Shown here piece after piece: positions 39,988 through 54,643 of a DNA stretch of 64,000 nucleotides (positions within the stretch are counted from its first letter, which is position 1; each line of letters starts with the position of its first letter). The position numbers and the translations under genes were made by a program. Under the pieces are notes generated by a model. It had not been told where the DNA came from and did not search any database. It saw only the letters and a list, made by a program, of their open reading frames with translations. Source of the stretch: Clusia tigrina (Eukaryota > Arthropoda > Insecta > Diptera > Clusiidae); contig OV050030.1 in NCBI GenBank assembly GCA_920105625.2, positions 176,653,315 through 176,717,314 of the forward strand, written 5' to 3'.

Positions 39988-42462
39988 ATGCAAGTTAATG
40001 CTTTTCTTTGCTTAGCTTGTTATGCAATGAGCATAAATACCCCACGGTGCAAATGTGTTGTGTGAATGGAGCACACGCCGCCGTGTTTTGGCTCCATGCA
40101 TGCCTTTAGGGATGGCTCTGTGCCACACAGCTATCAGGGGGCATTTCGCCATTCCGCCTAGCAAAACACACTTGAGCAAACAACTAAGTACGCTACTTAT
40201 GCTGCTTGCCGCTTGTTCAAGTGAAGTACGAGTATACATACAGTACTCCTGCAGGACAAGCGGCGCGCAATTGTTGGCATCGTTAATTTAGTGCACAAGA
40301 CTAACAATTGCAGCAGCTGCAATTGCAATTGCAACTTACAACAAATGAGCGCAAGTATTATCTGTTTTAACCCAGTTAACAAACTCAACTGAATTAAGGT
40401 GGAACTAACGGTGCGGTGCTCCGAGGCGTCTCTCCTCTCTGCTGCCTTCTGTGGCACCTCCTGCTGTAGCATTCTCTGACTTGACTTGCAGTTGTTCGCG
40501 TTGTTGGCAATGTTTGCGTTGTTTGTGCCGTTTGTGTTGTTGATGTTGATATTGCTATTAATTTCAGTTGTTGTTAACTTGAACTCGGAGTTCTCAACAA
40601 TTGTCTCGCTGTTCTCTGTGGAAATTGTTTCATACTCGACGGCCGTGAGAGTTGCAACATAAATTTTGAACAACAACCACACAACAAAGAAGACGAACGG
40701 AAGAGGGAGTGGTTCAGCTTCGTACAAATTTGGCTCAAGTAGTGCGTGTAGTTCTGTATGAATTTCTATGTGTTTGGAATGTATCTGTGGTTGTGTGAAT
40801 GTGTGAGCCTTTGTATGTATGTATTCAGCTGGCCGCATAAGAATGCGTGACTGTCTGTTATCAGCAGGTGAAAGAAAGCAGCAATTCAATAGTTCCCTCA
40901 AAGCAATTTTTGTAGCGGCGCTTTTCTTGTTTGCTGCGAAAAGTTTCATCTCTATGCTTAGGGGTGTGGGAAAGGAGTGGGGCAGACTTAGAGATGGGCT
41001 GAAGGATTGTTACAATATCTGCAATAAATTACTGAGTCGTTGTTCAGTTCTCTTGAGAGCAAATCCAGCTGATGTAATATATCCAAATTAAAATGAATGT
41101 AAAAGCAAGTGAGGAGGACTAGAATTATGTTAAAGTATCTACTGAGGGTGTGGTATGAGAGTTCAGGTATTATCTGACAACCGAGGCAGGGATGCTTAAC
41201 GAAACATTCTGGCAAAATTCGCTAAAATATATTAAATCTTTTTTCATGTTGATTATTTTTATCTGAGGGTTTATTTAGCAGGTTCTTAAATATCACAATG
41301 GATAAAGAATCCGTATTTGACTGATGACTGCGGTTACTGGTGATTAACCCCTCCCTGTAACTTCAGCTTGTACTGATTAAGAAGTGACTACTAAGTATGA
41401 AAGATAATACGAGTAGTGAGGATACAGATGCTAAGTGGAGCAGTCATGAATCTTCATAGCGTCACCTTGGACTGCCTAGGTACGAGAGTAAATAGTCAGA
41501 CTGAAGAAACCAATAAAAAAGCTTTTTAAAGTGCTCCTAAACTACCCAGAAACTGGTTGGCACGGCAGGGAATATAGGCGTATTTGATTGATAACTCCGG
41601 TTACTGGTGATTTACATTTTTTTAGTAAGCAGCCACATAACAAGTCACCACTAACATCGAGCGCTGTTAATATATTCATCACCGCATAGCACAAATCGAT
41701 TGCTATTTACCTTCATATGTATTTCTAATATCTATAAAATATATAATATATGGAGATTAATCGAACCTCTGGGAGAGAATTGGGACTAATCCGCAGTCTA
41801 AGTCAGTCACCTAAATTAACTACCTGTGACCGCTATCTTGCTGATAACTAGTCTGTGTATTGTCTGTACTCGCTGATAACCAGTTTGTGTATTAACTATA
41901 CTCTCTGCTAAGTCGTTTGTGTATTGACTATCCTCGTTGATAAACAGTTTGTGTATTGACTAAACTAGCTGCTTCAAGTAACGAGTTTTAAGCAACCACT
42001 GGCTATGGTCGTTATTCAAGTTAACTGTTACTTTATTTGTATAACCGAAACAGTTCTAATTGAATTTTAATTAGAATTTTCACTCGAACTGTTCTGGCCC
42101 ATAAATAACCCGACGATGTTTGCAGAAGCAAAAAATTGTTAACTTTTTTATTGCTGTTTCTTAATCAGTTTATTTAATTTTGTGTTCTTTTTTTACCACC
42201 ATACGAGTATTTGGGTCTGGTGCAAAAAATTCAACATATTTTAATGAGTAGTTTGCATGTCCTTCCCTGAGCAGCACCCGCACCTCTTGCAACAATACCC
42301 ATTTTCACATCTTCCCATATCTAAATACCGTAGCACTAATCTCAACATTTTGCAATAGAAGCGCGCAAAACCAATACATTAAAAGGCAATAATGTCATGC
42401 CCCAATACAAAAATAACATTAATATAGATAAATGTCAAAATTTAATGTCAATCATATACAAT
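39988..42462. other. Mostly unique sequence, no confirmed gene
   Basis: No TE protein signal. Minus-strand frame 40949-40197 (250 residues) is the longest ORF here. It includes a hydrophobic segment FVFFVVWLLFKIYVATL and Asn-rich and Leu/Gln-rich low-complexity parts reflecting simple DNA repeats; I do not recognise it and it may be chance or an untranslated exon. The sequence AACAATTGCAGCAGCTGCAATTGCAATTGC near 40305 has stacked E-box-like palindromes. This is one of the two candidate host intervals. Confidence 0.4.
41840..41967. repeat. 32-bp tandem repeat, 4 copies
   Basis: Units begin at 41840, 41872, 41904 and 41936 and share GTTTGTGTATTGACTAT-like cores. Each differs from the next by several bases. 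Confidence 0.9.
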
Positions 42463-42560
42463 AACAACAACAGCAGCAATCGCAGCAGACACATTACAAC
42501 AACAGCAAGAATACCACCAACAACACCAACACCAACAACAACATCAGCAACAAGAGCAGA
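42463..42560. repeat. CAA/CAG trinucleotide-rich stretch
   Basis: Imperfect (CAACAACAG)n of the opa type. It is not within a supported gene. Confidence 0.85.
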
Positions 42561-42610
42561 GAACACATAGAAAGGAAAGTATTTTTCACTGTCAGCGTCC
42601 TTAGCGGACA

Positions 42611-42673
42611 CACCATGATTTTGAGTGGAGTCACAACGATTCTGAGTGGATTCACCACGTTTTTGAGTTGATT
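42611..42673. repeat. 21-bp tandem repeat, 3 copies
   Basis: Units at 42611, 42632 and 42653 of the form CACCACGATTTTGAGTGGATT. Being a multiple of three it gives heptapeptide repeats on the minus strand, without other signs of coding. Confidence 0.85.
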
Positions 42674-43017
42674 TATGTACAACGTCCGTCTGCTTTATTT
42701 CGCTTCTTTGGTTTTTTACGTTTAAGTTTCATTTCTCTGTGTTATCTGAACCAGAGCAGCCAGTGCCAATGATAACGGAAATAGATTGAAGTTTTTAAGT
42801 AGGAGAGATTGTTTGCAACGCTGCCTTTTTTCCGTGCCCATGTTTATTCACACATATGCAGGCACACGTATGAGTAGACCCAGTAGAAAATTTGATCAGT
42901 GAAGTCAGGCGGCGATGAAAGATTCATGTTAAGGTCACGTAAGTGATATTAACAGAGCCCTTTCAATGCAACTGCTGGGGAAAGTAAGAATTGGAACTGA
43001 TGGCATATTTATTGACA
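42674..43017. other. Spacer, nothing recognised
   Basis: No gene or repeat recognised. Confidence 0.5.
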
Positions 43018-43290
43018 GAGGAAGACAGAAGGAGAGAGATAGAGAGAGAGAGATAGAGAGAATTAGGTAAAGAAAGAGGGAGACAGAGAGAGTTAGAGAG
43101 AGAGAGAGAGAGACGGGGAGATATATTGAGATATAGAGGGAAAAAGAAGAAGAGTGATCAAGAGAGTAAAAGAGAGGGTGATAGGGGGAGATAATGCAAC
43201 GAAGAGAACTCCTAACATAGATAGGGGTAGAGAGATAAAGAGGAAAAGTGAAATAAAGAGTAAGAGAGAGGGAGAAGGGGGATATAATGC
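43018..43290. repeat. GA-rich purine tract
   Basis: About 270 bp dominated by AGAG on the plus strand. A degenerate 100-bp-scale duplication is visible: GGGGGAGATAATGCAACGAAG and GGGGGATATAATGCATCGAAG at about 43184 and 43277. Confidence 0.85.
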
Positions 43291-43359
43291 ATCGAAGGGA
43301 ACTCCAAACATCAAAATGCCTGATTTTCTGTGCTTCCTACAGTAGATAATTTCGGAATT

Positions 43360-43697
43360 TTTTGTAATAAGCTGTCAGGAATTGTCGGCGACGACTACAG
43401 TATTCGGATGAACCGTGAACTGCACGAGGTCTACGCTGATATTGACATAGTCAGACGCATAACTAAACAACGTCTGCGCTGACTTGGACATGTCGTGCAT
43501 ATGGACGAACACGCTCCACCGAAAAAGGTGTTCGAAGCGGAAGCCGCTGAACTACGACGTCGGGGACGATCATGCCTCCGATGGAAGCATCAAGTCGCGG
43601 AAACCCCAACCATGCTTGGTATAATGGATTGGAGAAGACGCGCGCAAAGCAGATGCTACTGGCGAGCTCTGTTAAGTTCGGCTGTAAGCAGATAGCG
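43360..43697 (+). pseudogene. LINE ORF2 C-terminal tail
   Basis: Plus-strand frame DDYSIRMNRELHEVYADIDI, VRRITKQRLR, a TGA at about 43480 where Trp is usual, LGHVVHMDEHAPPKKVFEAE, RGRSCLRWKHQVAE and DWRRRAQSRCYWRALL, ending at a stop at 43695. The RLRWLGHVVRM...RRRGRPxLRWKDQ pattern is common at the C-terminus of endonuclease-type LINE polyproteins; I suspect RTE-like but cannot fix the clade. Only this tail is present. Confidence 0.75.
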
Positions 43698-44880
43698 AGT
43701 TGTTTCGCAGATTCTGCGATTAGACCACGAAACTAAGTAAGTCACAGAAATTCCATTATGGTTTGACTAAGGCTAAAAACAGGAGACACATAGTATGCGA
43801 ATTCGTCAGTGGCAACTGGGGAGTCCCGAATCTGTGGCCAGAACTGGCACTTTCGTTGTTCCCTGTTATATCAGGGAATTCTGCAAGCATATTTTGCCTT
43901 TCTTTTGAAACTTGATGTTCTCAGTGGCTAGGCGGAATCTGGTATTCCCAGATGCCATGCAGCCCTTGGGTGATATATGGATAGTATGGTTATTAAGTAG
44001 CTTCCACTACACTTTAAGCTTGCTTGGCATCAGCCTGGAATGAGTTTTCTTTCCTTATTTTAAAAGGACCTACCACGTCATGCTCTTGCTTGCTAAATTT
44101 TTGCTGTGGAATAGTTCTAAAATATATTCCCAATCATGGTCAATGATGTCACGCATTTTATAAAGGTACGACATTGATTTCATGTGCTTTATAGAGAGCA
44201 ATTCTATGGACACTTAAGCTTTATTAATAATTCATTATTTTAATGTCTCGTGTTGCGGAAATAAAACTCAGTTACACGTCTCCGAGAATGATCGAATTGA
44301 ATGTGTCTTTATTTGAATTACTTAAATCTTTTATAACATAAAAGTGTAGACTTAGCTAAAATTTATAAATGACTTAATGAATTAGGAATTGAAAGCTTGG
44401 CTTGACATTTTTACGTTAACAAATTCTTTAGAATTTTGTTGTAACGCCGAAGAGCTAAGCATAACAAAGAATGGGAATGTTCCACTGGCCCATTCATGAA
44501 TTCATTGCTTCATATTCCTCGAATTACTTTTGAAGCGAAAGAGTGGACAAACAAGCAATTAGAATATTGTAATCAAAATAATTGTAACAATGTATCGATC
44601 AATTTACGAGGGTTGATCAGAATATATTATACTATGACTCTTAACTCTTAGGTAGATAGTCTCTCAGTGCTTTAAACTTCATATTACTGTAGAGTTCGAA
44701 CCACTTTACTGGGGCATCATAAGGCCTTCTTCATAGCGTTGTAATTTATAATATTTTATTAGTCGCATAGTGAACTAAGTTCGATTTTTCAGGGCTCCTT
44801 TACAGTCTTTCTGATAATATAATAGTTTTTAATTGAAAACAAGTCACACAACAGCGAAAACAAGTTTTACAGTGAGGCCG
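43698..44880. other. Spacer, nothing recognised
   Basis: Moderately AT-rich. No protein, RNA or repeat signal I can support. Confidence 0.5.
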
Positions 44881-45435
44881 CGAACATAACTTCCCAGTTA
44901 TCAACTTATGCGCGACCATTTTTTTCTGACACGCCGAACAGAAGCGGAAATCGCAATTTTCCGACTATCAAAAGCAAGCCAACATACACCCCAACAAAGA
45001 GCCAAACAAAAAAGCAAATATGGAAACATATTACACGCAGCAAGAAATGAGTCAGCAACAATAGCAACAACAACAGGAACAACAACAAGAATCATTTCAC
45101 ATTTACTTGCTGTTGCAGACACAATATGGGGGATCAACTCGGTGTGTGCGTGTACTACAATTAGCCATTGGATGCTGGCAGCCCACCTCAGGCCTCCCTC
45201 AGCATACACACACACTCAGCGTATTTCCACACTTCATCTACCATATCCCCATATCTCTGTACATATCTTTCCATCGCATGCTAAGAAGTTTATTTGCCTT
45301 CCCATGTTATTTGTGCGTTAGTGAGTGTCCATGTCAGTGTGTTGTTTGCATTGCGCTGGTTTTGTTAGACTCAAGAATTTTACAACAAACACATAATCAC
45401 TAACTCCCACACACAGACACACATACACCTACCCA
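44881..45435. other. Spacer ending in CA-rich sequence
   Basis: A 137-residue plus-strand frame (44908-45321) and its antisense partner have no family signal and are rich in CAA-derived Gln/Thr. A CACACA-rich run (45408-45430) ends directly at the R1 fragment. Confidence 0.45.
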
Positions 45436-45621
45436 GTGATGCTTTGCTGCTCATGTTTCAGGACCTAGAGAGAGGAGCTGGGATCTGCCTTGGGCAGACC
45501 ACCGACCACAGCAAATATAGTGGCTGCAATGCTGGAGTTACCCGCTAAATGGAACGTGGTATCGACCTTCGCTGAACAAGTAATGGTGGCGCTACGCAAG
45601 GAGGAGCGGGAACGACAGCGG
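45436..45621 (+). repeat. 186-bp segment, direct repeat of 46156-46341
   Basis: The two copies have equal length and differ at roughly nine bases by eye. Confidence 0.93.
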
Positions 45622-46440
45622 CCAAACATTGGAGGCCCACGTGAGGGAAGAAGACAACTTCTGGCGACGGTAACGGATTCCGTGATGCTCTATGCAGCAC
45701 CCATCTGGGCAGGAGCAAAAATTACGCATCTCAGAGAGGCTTACGCAACGCAACGATTAAGTGCGCTTAGACTCACCTGCGCCTACCGAACGGTCTCCGA
45801 CGACGCAATTTCAGTCCTTGCTGCAAAAATGCCCCTGGACTTACTAGTGTTGGAGCTGCAGTGGCTGTACGGCCGACAGGGCGTAAGGCCTACAGCCGAG
45901 CGAAGGCTAGAGGAGCGACGGCGATGCACCCAAGAGTGGCAAAAAAGATGGGAGCAGTCCGAGAAGAGACGATAGACATTCCAGCTCATTCCCAGGGTGT
46001 CCCAATGGGTGAACAGGAAGAATGGTACTCTAAACTACTACATGACGCAGTTACTCAGCGGTCATGGATGCTTCAATGCATATTTCTACCGCTTCAAAAT
46101 AACAGAAGACCCCTATTGTCCAAAATGCACGGGCGAATTCGAGAGCGCTAGGCACGTGATGCTTTACTGCTCACGCTTCAGGACCTGGAGAGAGGAGCTG
46201 GGATCTGCCTTGGGCAGACCACCGACCACATCAAATATAGTGGCTGCAATGCTGGAGTCACCCGCTAAATGGAACGCGGTATCGACCTTCGCTGAACAGG
46301 TAATGGTGGCGCTACGCAAGGAGGAGCGGGAACGACAGCGGCTACTGCGTCAACAGCAGGTAGCAAATGTAGCAGAAATTTCGCCACGGAGCGACTACCA
46401 GCAGTGGACTGGTTTTAGACTGACAATTACAGACGATTGA
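45436..46440 (+). pseudogene. Second R1-clade LINE, rearranged ORF2 C-terminal part
   Basis: The order is abnormal. First comes a C-terminal segment (45436-45621, PPTTANIVAAMLELPAKWN to ALRKEERERQR). It is fused in frame to the RT thumb region (PNIGGPREGRRQLLATV, 45622 on), which runs normally through SVMLYAAPIWAG, RLSALRLTCAYRTVSDDAI, one in-frame TAG near 45973, the zinc finger CPKCTGEFESARHVMLYC and a second copy of the same C-terminal segment (46156-46341) to the stop at 46438. Homology to the 35.6-kb R1 is clear in every block, but it is a different family. Confidence 0.9.
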
Positions 46441-46590
46441 GCAATAGTGCTCATGACGGCCTCCCGACGTAATCACATTATGCGGTCACGGGAGGGTTAC
46501 CCTCCACGACAGTGAGGAGGTTTTAGTGGGTTGATGTCCCACACTGACTAATTGGCTTAAAGCTTTCCCCCTCGATAAAAATTAAACTCC
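46441..46590 (+). other. 3' UTR of the second R1 copy
   Basis: Shares phrases such as CCTCCCGACGTAA, GACAGTGAGGAGG and CCCCCTCGATAAA with the UTR at 39773-39940, supporting the clade call. No poly(A) tail remains. Confidence 0.7.
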
Positions 46591-46599
46591 CACTCAGAG

Positions 46600-47750
46600 T
46601 CGATTGCAAGGATGTGTTGGTGTGTTACATTCGGTTTACATGTGTGCGCGCCTTTGTGTCAGAAAAAACAACAGCAAGTTCGCAAATAATCTCATCCTGA
46701 CCATGCAAATTCCGAAATCTGGTTGCTGTCATGTTCAATATATTAGAAGCAGGATATAGGTATGTGCCACTGTGCCGAGCAGAGTACGTGTATTTTGGCA
46801 ATTGAATTTTACTTGCCGAAACAGCGCAGCGCAGCACGGCTCAGCTCGGCGCAGATGCAAGACGGGATTTAAAAGTTGTTTATACATCTTATTGTCTGAG
46901 ACCGTTTAATCCTGCTGGGAAGGGGGGTTATGTCCTCTTTCATTCCGGCGTCAAAGGTTGGCAGAGGCTGCGACCGCAGTTTTCGCCCCTCATTTCAACC
47001 CACACATGACCACAATCTCATTATTCCGGTTTCATGTAACGCACGAAATGTCATTACGCTGTACTCGTAGTCGATGTGCTCTCTGTGCCTCAATTGTTTT
47101 CCCATTTTCCGCATAAAGATTTTAATCAAATAGACAGATTGCTAGGCGACGACGGTCTGGCTGCTGGCAGCGAAATTCCTTAGGCGTAACTTAGGAATTT
47201 CCTTTGGTATGCTCGGAGCATGTGTTGAGCATCCATCAGCAAGAAAGTGTCAATGTGCGATGATGAGGGCACGACGTAATTGAAAGTATGAGAGCATTTA
47301 TGGAGACTGCAGCTGGGGGGCTGAGGATAACATTGGGACACAAGTTAGGATACAATTGGAAACTGAACCCCTGTTTTGGGCATTCCCTTAAAGTGATGCT
47401 TGACAAATACGACATAAATTCGCACTAATTACGAGTTGTTAAATAAATAATCGCCCAACATAACTCACAGAATGATTTGAAATTCATTTTGCCGGGCTTC
47501 GCAAATTGGCCGCCACGGTTCGAGTGACAAGGACCTCTGCAGGCTGGGGGGTCCAATTCAATGCTTTTCGATATACTCGTATAAACATTTCGCATATCCC
47601 TCCAAAGAAAATTATTTTCATGTTCAGCAAATAATTGTTCAGTTTTTGTTCTAATTACTGAATTTTAGTAATACCATAAAAACAGAATCTTATATTTTAA
47701 GTTTTAGGACTAATTACTCAAGTTCAGGAATGAATTCTAATTTTACATTG
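46600..47750. other. Mostly unique sequence, no confirmed gene
   Basis: Higher GC than the TE-derived AT-rich stretches, with a GCAGCGCAGCACGGCTC-type patch near 46830. No ORF above 70 residues with a family signal. It is a candidate host interval. Confidence 0.45.
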
Positions 47751-49150
47751 TTAAGTTTTTCTGTAATTACAGCCGTGAATTGTGATAAAACTCTGTTTTA
47801 GAACACAAGATGGTTGTAGCTTGAGCTTTCCCGATCCTTCTAATGTTAATTGCAGGGTTTCACCATAACATACTGCGCTCAAGCGAGTGACAAACTTCAA
47901 GGAATAGATCCACTCGTTCTTATAATCCATTTGAATCCAGGTTGAATTGTCTTGAACTTCATGATGGATGCAATCCCGTTGAGTATCGTTGGCAAATAAT
48001 TTAACAGTTTGCCACTTCAGATGAACATACTTCACCCCCTCTGTTGTGTATCAGTTGGGCTTTGGCACATAAGTATTTATATGGTTTCATCACTGTACAA
48101 GAGACTCATGCAGCTGGACTCATTACAACGTATTGATCTCTGTGCGCGTCTATCGCTAGAAATCTGCTACAAGATTCTATTGTAGTCATTGTGCCATTTA
48201 TTATGTTAGGAATTGGTACCATCCGATACAGTTCGAATCTTTCCTGTACAACTAATGGCAATTAGATTCTAAAAATGCCATTCCTGTTTGTTAAACCGCC
48301 TTCTACTTTCATTAATTTGTACAGTTGCCGTGAGTCTTCTTGATTCACTGGTATTTGGAGGGATGTTGAAAGATGAGTTTTTATCTTGAGAAGTTCTTCT
48401 TGTAGTTAAGTGGGTGATAGCAATAATGGGCTGATTTTGTGATGGTGTGTATCTGTAATAACATTCAGTATTGATTATTGGATTCTTTGCAAGTGAGATG
48501 CTATCATGATGAGTTGGAGGGTCAGAGTAATGAAATCATGAGTCAGCTTAGCTTGAAACTTTTCTCCTTCAATATGATTTAAGGTTTTCATTATGTCAGT
48601 GATTTGATTGTCAATTTTCGTTTGACTTCTATTTGATCTTGTTTGATCACGTTGAAAGTAGAATAAATCACTGATGTTTGGTTTTTCGACAGGACTAATA
48701 GATGGCCTTCATTTTCTTTCACTTCCTGAATGGTTTGTGACATTCTGAGTCCAAAACACCAAACAATGAGTTTGTAATATTTCCCACTATATCCACAGCA
48801 CTTCTTTTAGATCGATGGGGAAAAAATATCTTGTTATCCATTTGTAATTCAGCTTCAACATGCTCGAAGTTCACAAGAGTATCATGACAAGGAAATAGTG
48901 CCAGTTTTTGACATAACTGTCGTCAACTGCCGATCACCTTGGATAAAGTCGTAAGTTCTGCCTAGTATGACTCTAGTTCGTAGTACACTACAAGTTTCCA
49001 TTCTGATCTCTCAAAATGTGATGAACCTATTCCTTCGAAGTAAATTCCCAATTCCGTGTTGAATTTGGTGTTATCAATCTCTGAACATTTTATCGGACCT
49101 CCCATGACAATTGGTATGATGAGTAATCCCAGCAGTACTGTTGTGAATCC
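47751..49150 (-). pseudogene. Envelope-like region of the decayed BEL copy
   Basis: Legible parts: a hydrophobic signal-like segment GFTTVLLGLLIIPIVMGG near 49090-49150; a basic RSKR cleavage-type site followed by SAVDIVGNITNSLFGVL near 48755-48815, aligning with the RQRR region of the intact element; and C-terminal ectodomain text (MKYVHLKWQTVKLF, 48035-47751). In between are many stops and frameshifts. It is far too broken to make a protein. Confidence 0.75.
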
Positions 49151-49785
49151 CGTGCGTTACGTTTTTATTCTTTTTGTTGGTATTTCTACTTCTTCATCTT
49201 GTCGCTCCTGACCTCTGGGTTTTTCATGGATCCTATTATCATTTATGGGTAGTAGAGCTAATTTATGGATTGCACGTTTCCAAGTTCCAGTAGCTGTTCT
49301 AACATCAGCTACTCGTACTGCTCCATCATCACCCTTATAGGTCCTTGTCATCTTTCCTAGTGGCCATTGAAGAACTGGAAAGCGGGTTGATGCAGATTTC
49401 TCATTAATTGGTTCAGCACCTGAGGCCTTGCCGTGATGCATCGTATGCATTGCTGTACTGTTGATCTGGCCGATGATTTGCCTTTTATGGGCCAGAACCT
49501 TTGCCTTATTGTGGCCAGCAAGGCTTGAGGTCCACAGTGTTTATTCTCCATGTGAGTCATCTCAAATAGTAGTTTTGCTAAGGGATCATTATCCGGAATG
49601 AGCATTTGATGTTTTGCTTCATAAGGTGCTAGTGATGCTTCGAATCGTCCTCCAACTCGCAGAATGTTAGAACCGTCTAAAAATGGTGATAGGGTCTTCA
49701 GTGTACTCGTCCCCTTGAGTTCCTTGTGATTGTTGAGGTACGTGATGTCTTCATTGAAATCAGACCTTTGCATAGGTTGAAGCAT
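49151..49785 (-). pseudogene. Integrase remnant with internal deletion
   Basis: Has the pre-integrase block GGRFEASLAPYEAKHQMLIP, zinc region MTHMENKHCGP and WPIKGKSSARSTVQQCIRC, then at 49380 jumps to the C-terminal module (PVLQWPLGKMTRTYKGDDG). The catalytic core is absent here but present in the right arm. Confidence 0.88.
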
Positions 49786-49798
49786 GATTCTTAATGCT

Positions 49799-50870
49799 TC
49801 ATCTAGTGTTGCTTATGCAACGACAAATATATCCTATGATACGTTGAAGAGTCCTAAAAGAGTTTCCGTTGTTGACTGTATATACCAGTTCTTCAGAGTC
49901 AACTGCTACCAAGGATGATGGATTCGTTCGTGTTCTCTCAATGTTATTGGGAATGGATAGCTGTGGAGCATACTTGGGAGGCATGCTGATTCTTCCCCAT
50001 GTAGAAAAAATGGCCCGTAAAGCCACAGGTCACATCTTGCAAATTCTCTTGGTGATAAACCTCGTGAAACAACGTCACTTGGGTTATCCTTGGAGCTAAC
50101 ATGACGCCACTATTGTGCCTTGAATAGTACAAATGTTTGAAATGATGAGAAGGCTGAATTGATCCAAGACAGAACTATTTGTGAGTATGTCTACAAGAAG
50201 GTACGACAATCCTTTAACCGCAGATAATTTTTTACTCTAGTTGCCAACTGTGAGCCTAGTACTGCTGTGCATAGTTCCAAGCGGGCAATGTTTGTAGCTT
50301 AAGTGAAGCTACTCGTGATTTGGTACATAACAACCTCACTACTACTCTTCCATCTTTGAAGATAGATCTGATATCAATTGCTGCTCCGAAGGCCTTTACT
50401 GATGCATCGGAGAAGACGTGAAGTTGAATGAATTTTGGGATCTCACTTATATGAATGTGTCGTGAGAATTTAAAGTAGTCCAATTCTTACAATGCGCTGC
50501 GAAAACGCACCCATCTTGTATGTAATTCTGCTGGTAGAGCTTCATCCTAACTAATTTTTAATTGCCATAATGCTTGTATATAGATTTTTGCTGTAATTAC
50601 AACTGGAGCTAGAATGCGAAGAGGATCAAATAATCTTGCTACGTGTGTGGTGACTGACCGCTTGGTAATTCTTTTAACGGGGTTGATCTTTACACAGAAT
50701 TGGTCAGTCTTTGGCAGCCATGTCAGGCCCAGGGTTTTTATTTAATCATTCTTGTCGTTAGTAAAATCCAAATTAACTTCCTGGTCACCTTGAGGAATGC
50801 TCTGCAGGAGTTTAGGGAGATTTGCACAGCATTTGCGTAGATTTCATCCATACCCAATCAACAGAGTGAT
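49799..50870 (-). pseudogene. BEL RNase H region
   Basis: Includes FIQLHVFSDASVKAFGAAID (50483-50256), the RNase H-like core, and text around 50026-49799 (PSSLVAVDSEELVY). Stops fall at the same places as in the right arm, for example at the start of the 50483 frame and in LKIS-stop near 50550. Confidence 0.85.
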
Positions 50871-50879
50871 GAGTTGCGT

Positions 50880-51372
50880 TGAGTTTCCATGGCGGTAATC
50901 AAGCTGTCTGATCCACCAAGACCATCGTCGACATAAAATTTATCCTGAAGCATCTGAGCACCTAGTGGATATCTGACGGAGTTTTCTGATCTTGTGGCGA
51001 GGTATGGTGCCGATCTTGTCCCTTATGTGACAGTCTTAAGTTCGTAACAGTTCATTGGTTTCTTAGGGTTACTCCTCCATATGATCAATTGATAATGATG
51101 ATCTTCAGAGTGGACCAGTATCTGTCGATACATTTTTTCGATGTCGGTGGTGAACACAAAGTTCGGTAGAAGGAAGCGTAGCAGGATTGAAAATAGTTCG
51201 GATTGTATGTTTGGACCTATGTGCATTACGTCATTGAGTGACACTCCCGATGACGTTTTTCAAGATGCGTCAAATACCACCCGCAGTTTTGTTGTGCTGC
51301 TGTCAGGTTTAAGTGCACAGTGATGAGGGATGAAGGAATTAAGTGAGAGTATTTCATTGATGTTGATCTCCC
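50880..51372 (-). pseudogene. BEL reverse transcriptase
   Basis: Blocks FTTDIEKMYRQILVHSEDHH, a TAA after ELKTVT near 51023 and the catalytic FYVDDGLGGSDSL (about 50924-50940). The same TAA occurs in the right arm. Confidence 0.88.
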
Positions 51373-52145
51373 TCATGTGGCCCAAGGCTCCATAATTTTC
51401 CATAAACTCGATATATTGTTCACGAACGGCATTGTATTTAGATAATCGATGTTCAACCTGTTGATTGCTATATCCCTTGAAGTACCTAAAACAACTGCAT
51501 TCTCTACGAACGGTACTTTTACAATAAAACGCCCATCATTGGTTCTAGTTGTATTTTGTATAAAATGATTTTCGCAAAGTCTTTCTATTGGGGATAAAAT
51601 TGATTCAGCTAGTTTTCCTTCGCCAAGTTTCCATATCCGCTCAATAAGTTGGTTTGTATCATCATCATCCTCACTGCAAATGCCGCAGGTTGCTGACGCC
51701 ATCTGAAGTTCTCCTATCCTTCCTGATAGTATCCAGCCAAACACTGTGTTTTGTAGTGTTGGAAGTTCGATTGCTAATCGTATCTGTCCAATTGACAATA
51801 CTTGTTGATAGAATTCCGCTCCTAACAACACATCGATTTTGTCAGGACGGTTGAATACTGGATCCGCTAAAAGTGATGTTCTTCGGAATTGGCCTTATGG
51901 ATATGTCAAATGGTTTTGTCGGTTGCGGGGAAATTATATCTCTTAGAGCAAACGCCTCCAGTCGAGTGGAAAAGCCGTTAATTCGTGACTGTAGTTCAAG
52001 GCTAACTCGACGCTGTGCTTTCCGAGTTCCGTTGCCTATTCCTTGGATATTCATTGTTGTGGACTTCGTTGAAGCTCCAAGTCTCTTGACAAGCCGTTCA
52101 CTCACGATATTGAGCTGAGATCCGGAATCCAGAATGGCACTGCAT

Positions 52146-54573
<2,428 letters not shown>

Positions 54574-54643
54574 CTGCCCTCCGCTTAAACTTGTTCGTCC
54601 CGAACAAGGATAGTATTGCAACCTTTATAAGGAGATAGCCTCT

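Noticed and set aside
42463..42560. A polyglutamine-coding exon
   Set aside because: The CAA/CAG tract is interrupted by stops in its frames and has no flanking conserved coding text.
44901..45321. Leu/Val-rich and Thr-rich overlapping ORFs as a host gene
   Set aside because: Both strands are open because of CAA-type repeats; no conserved motif on either strand.
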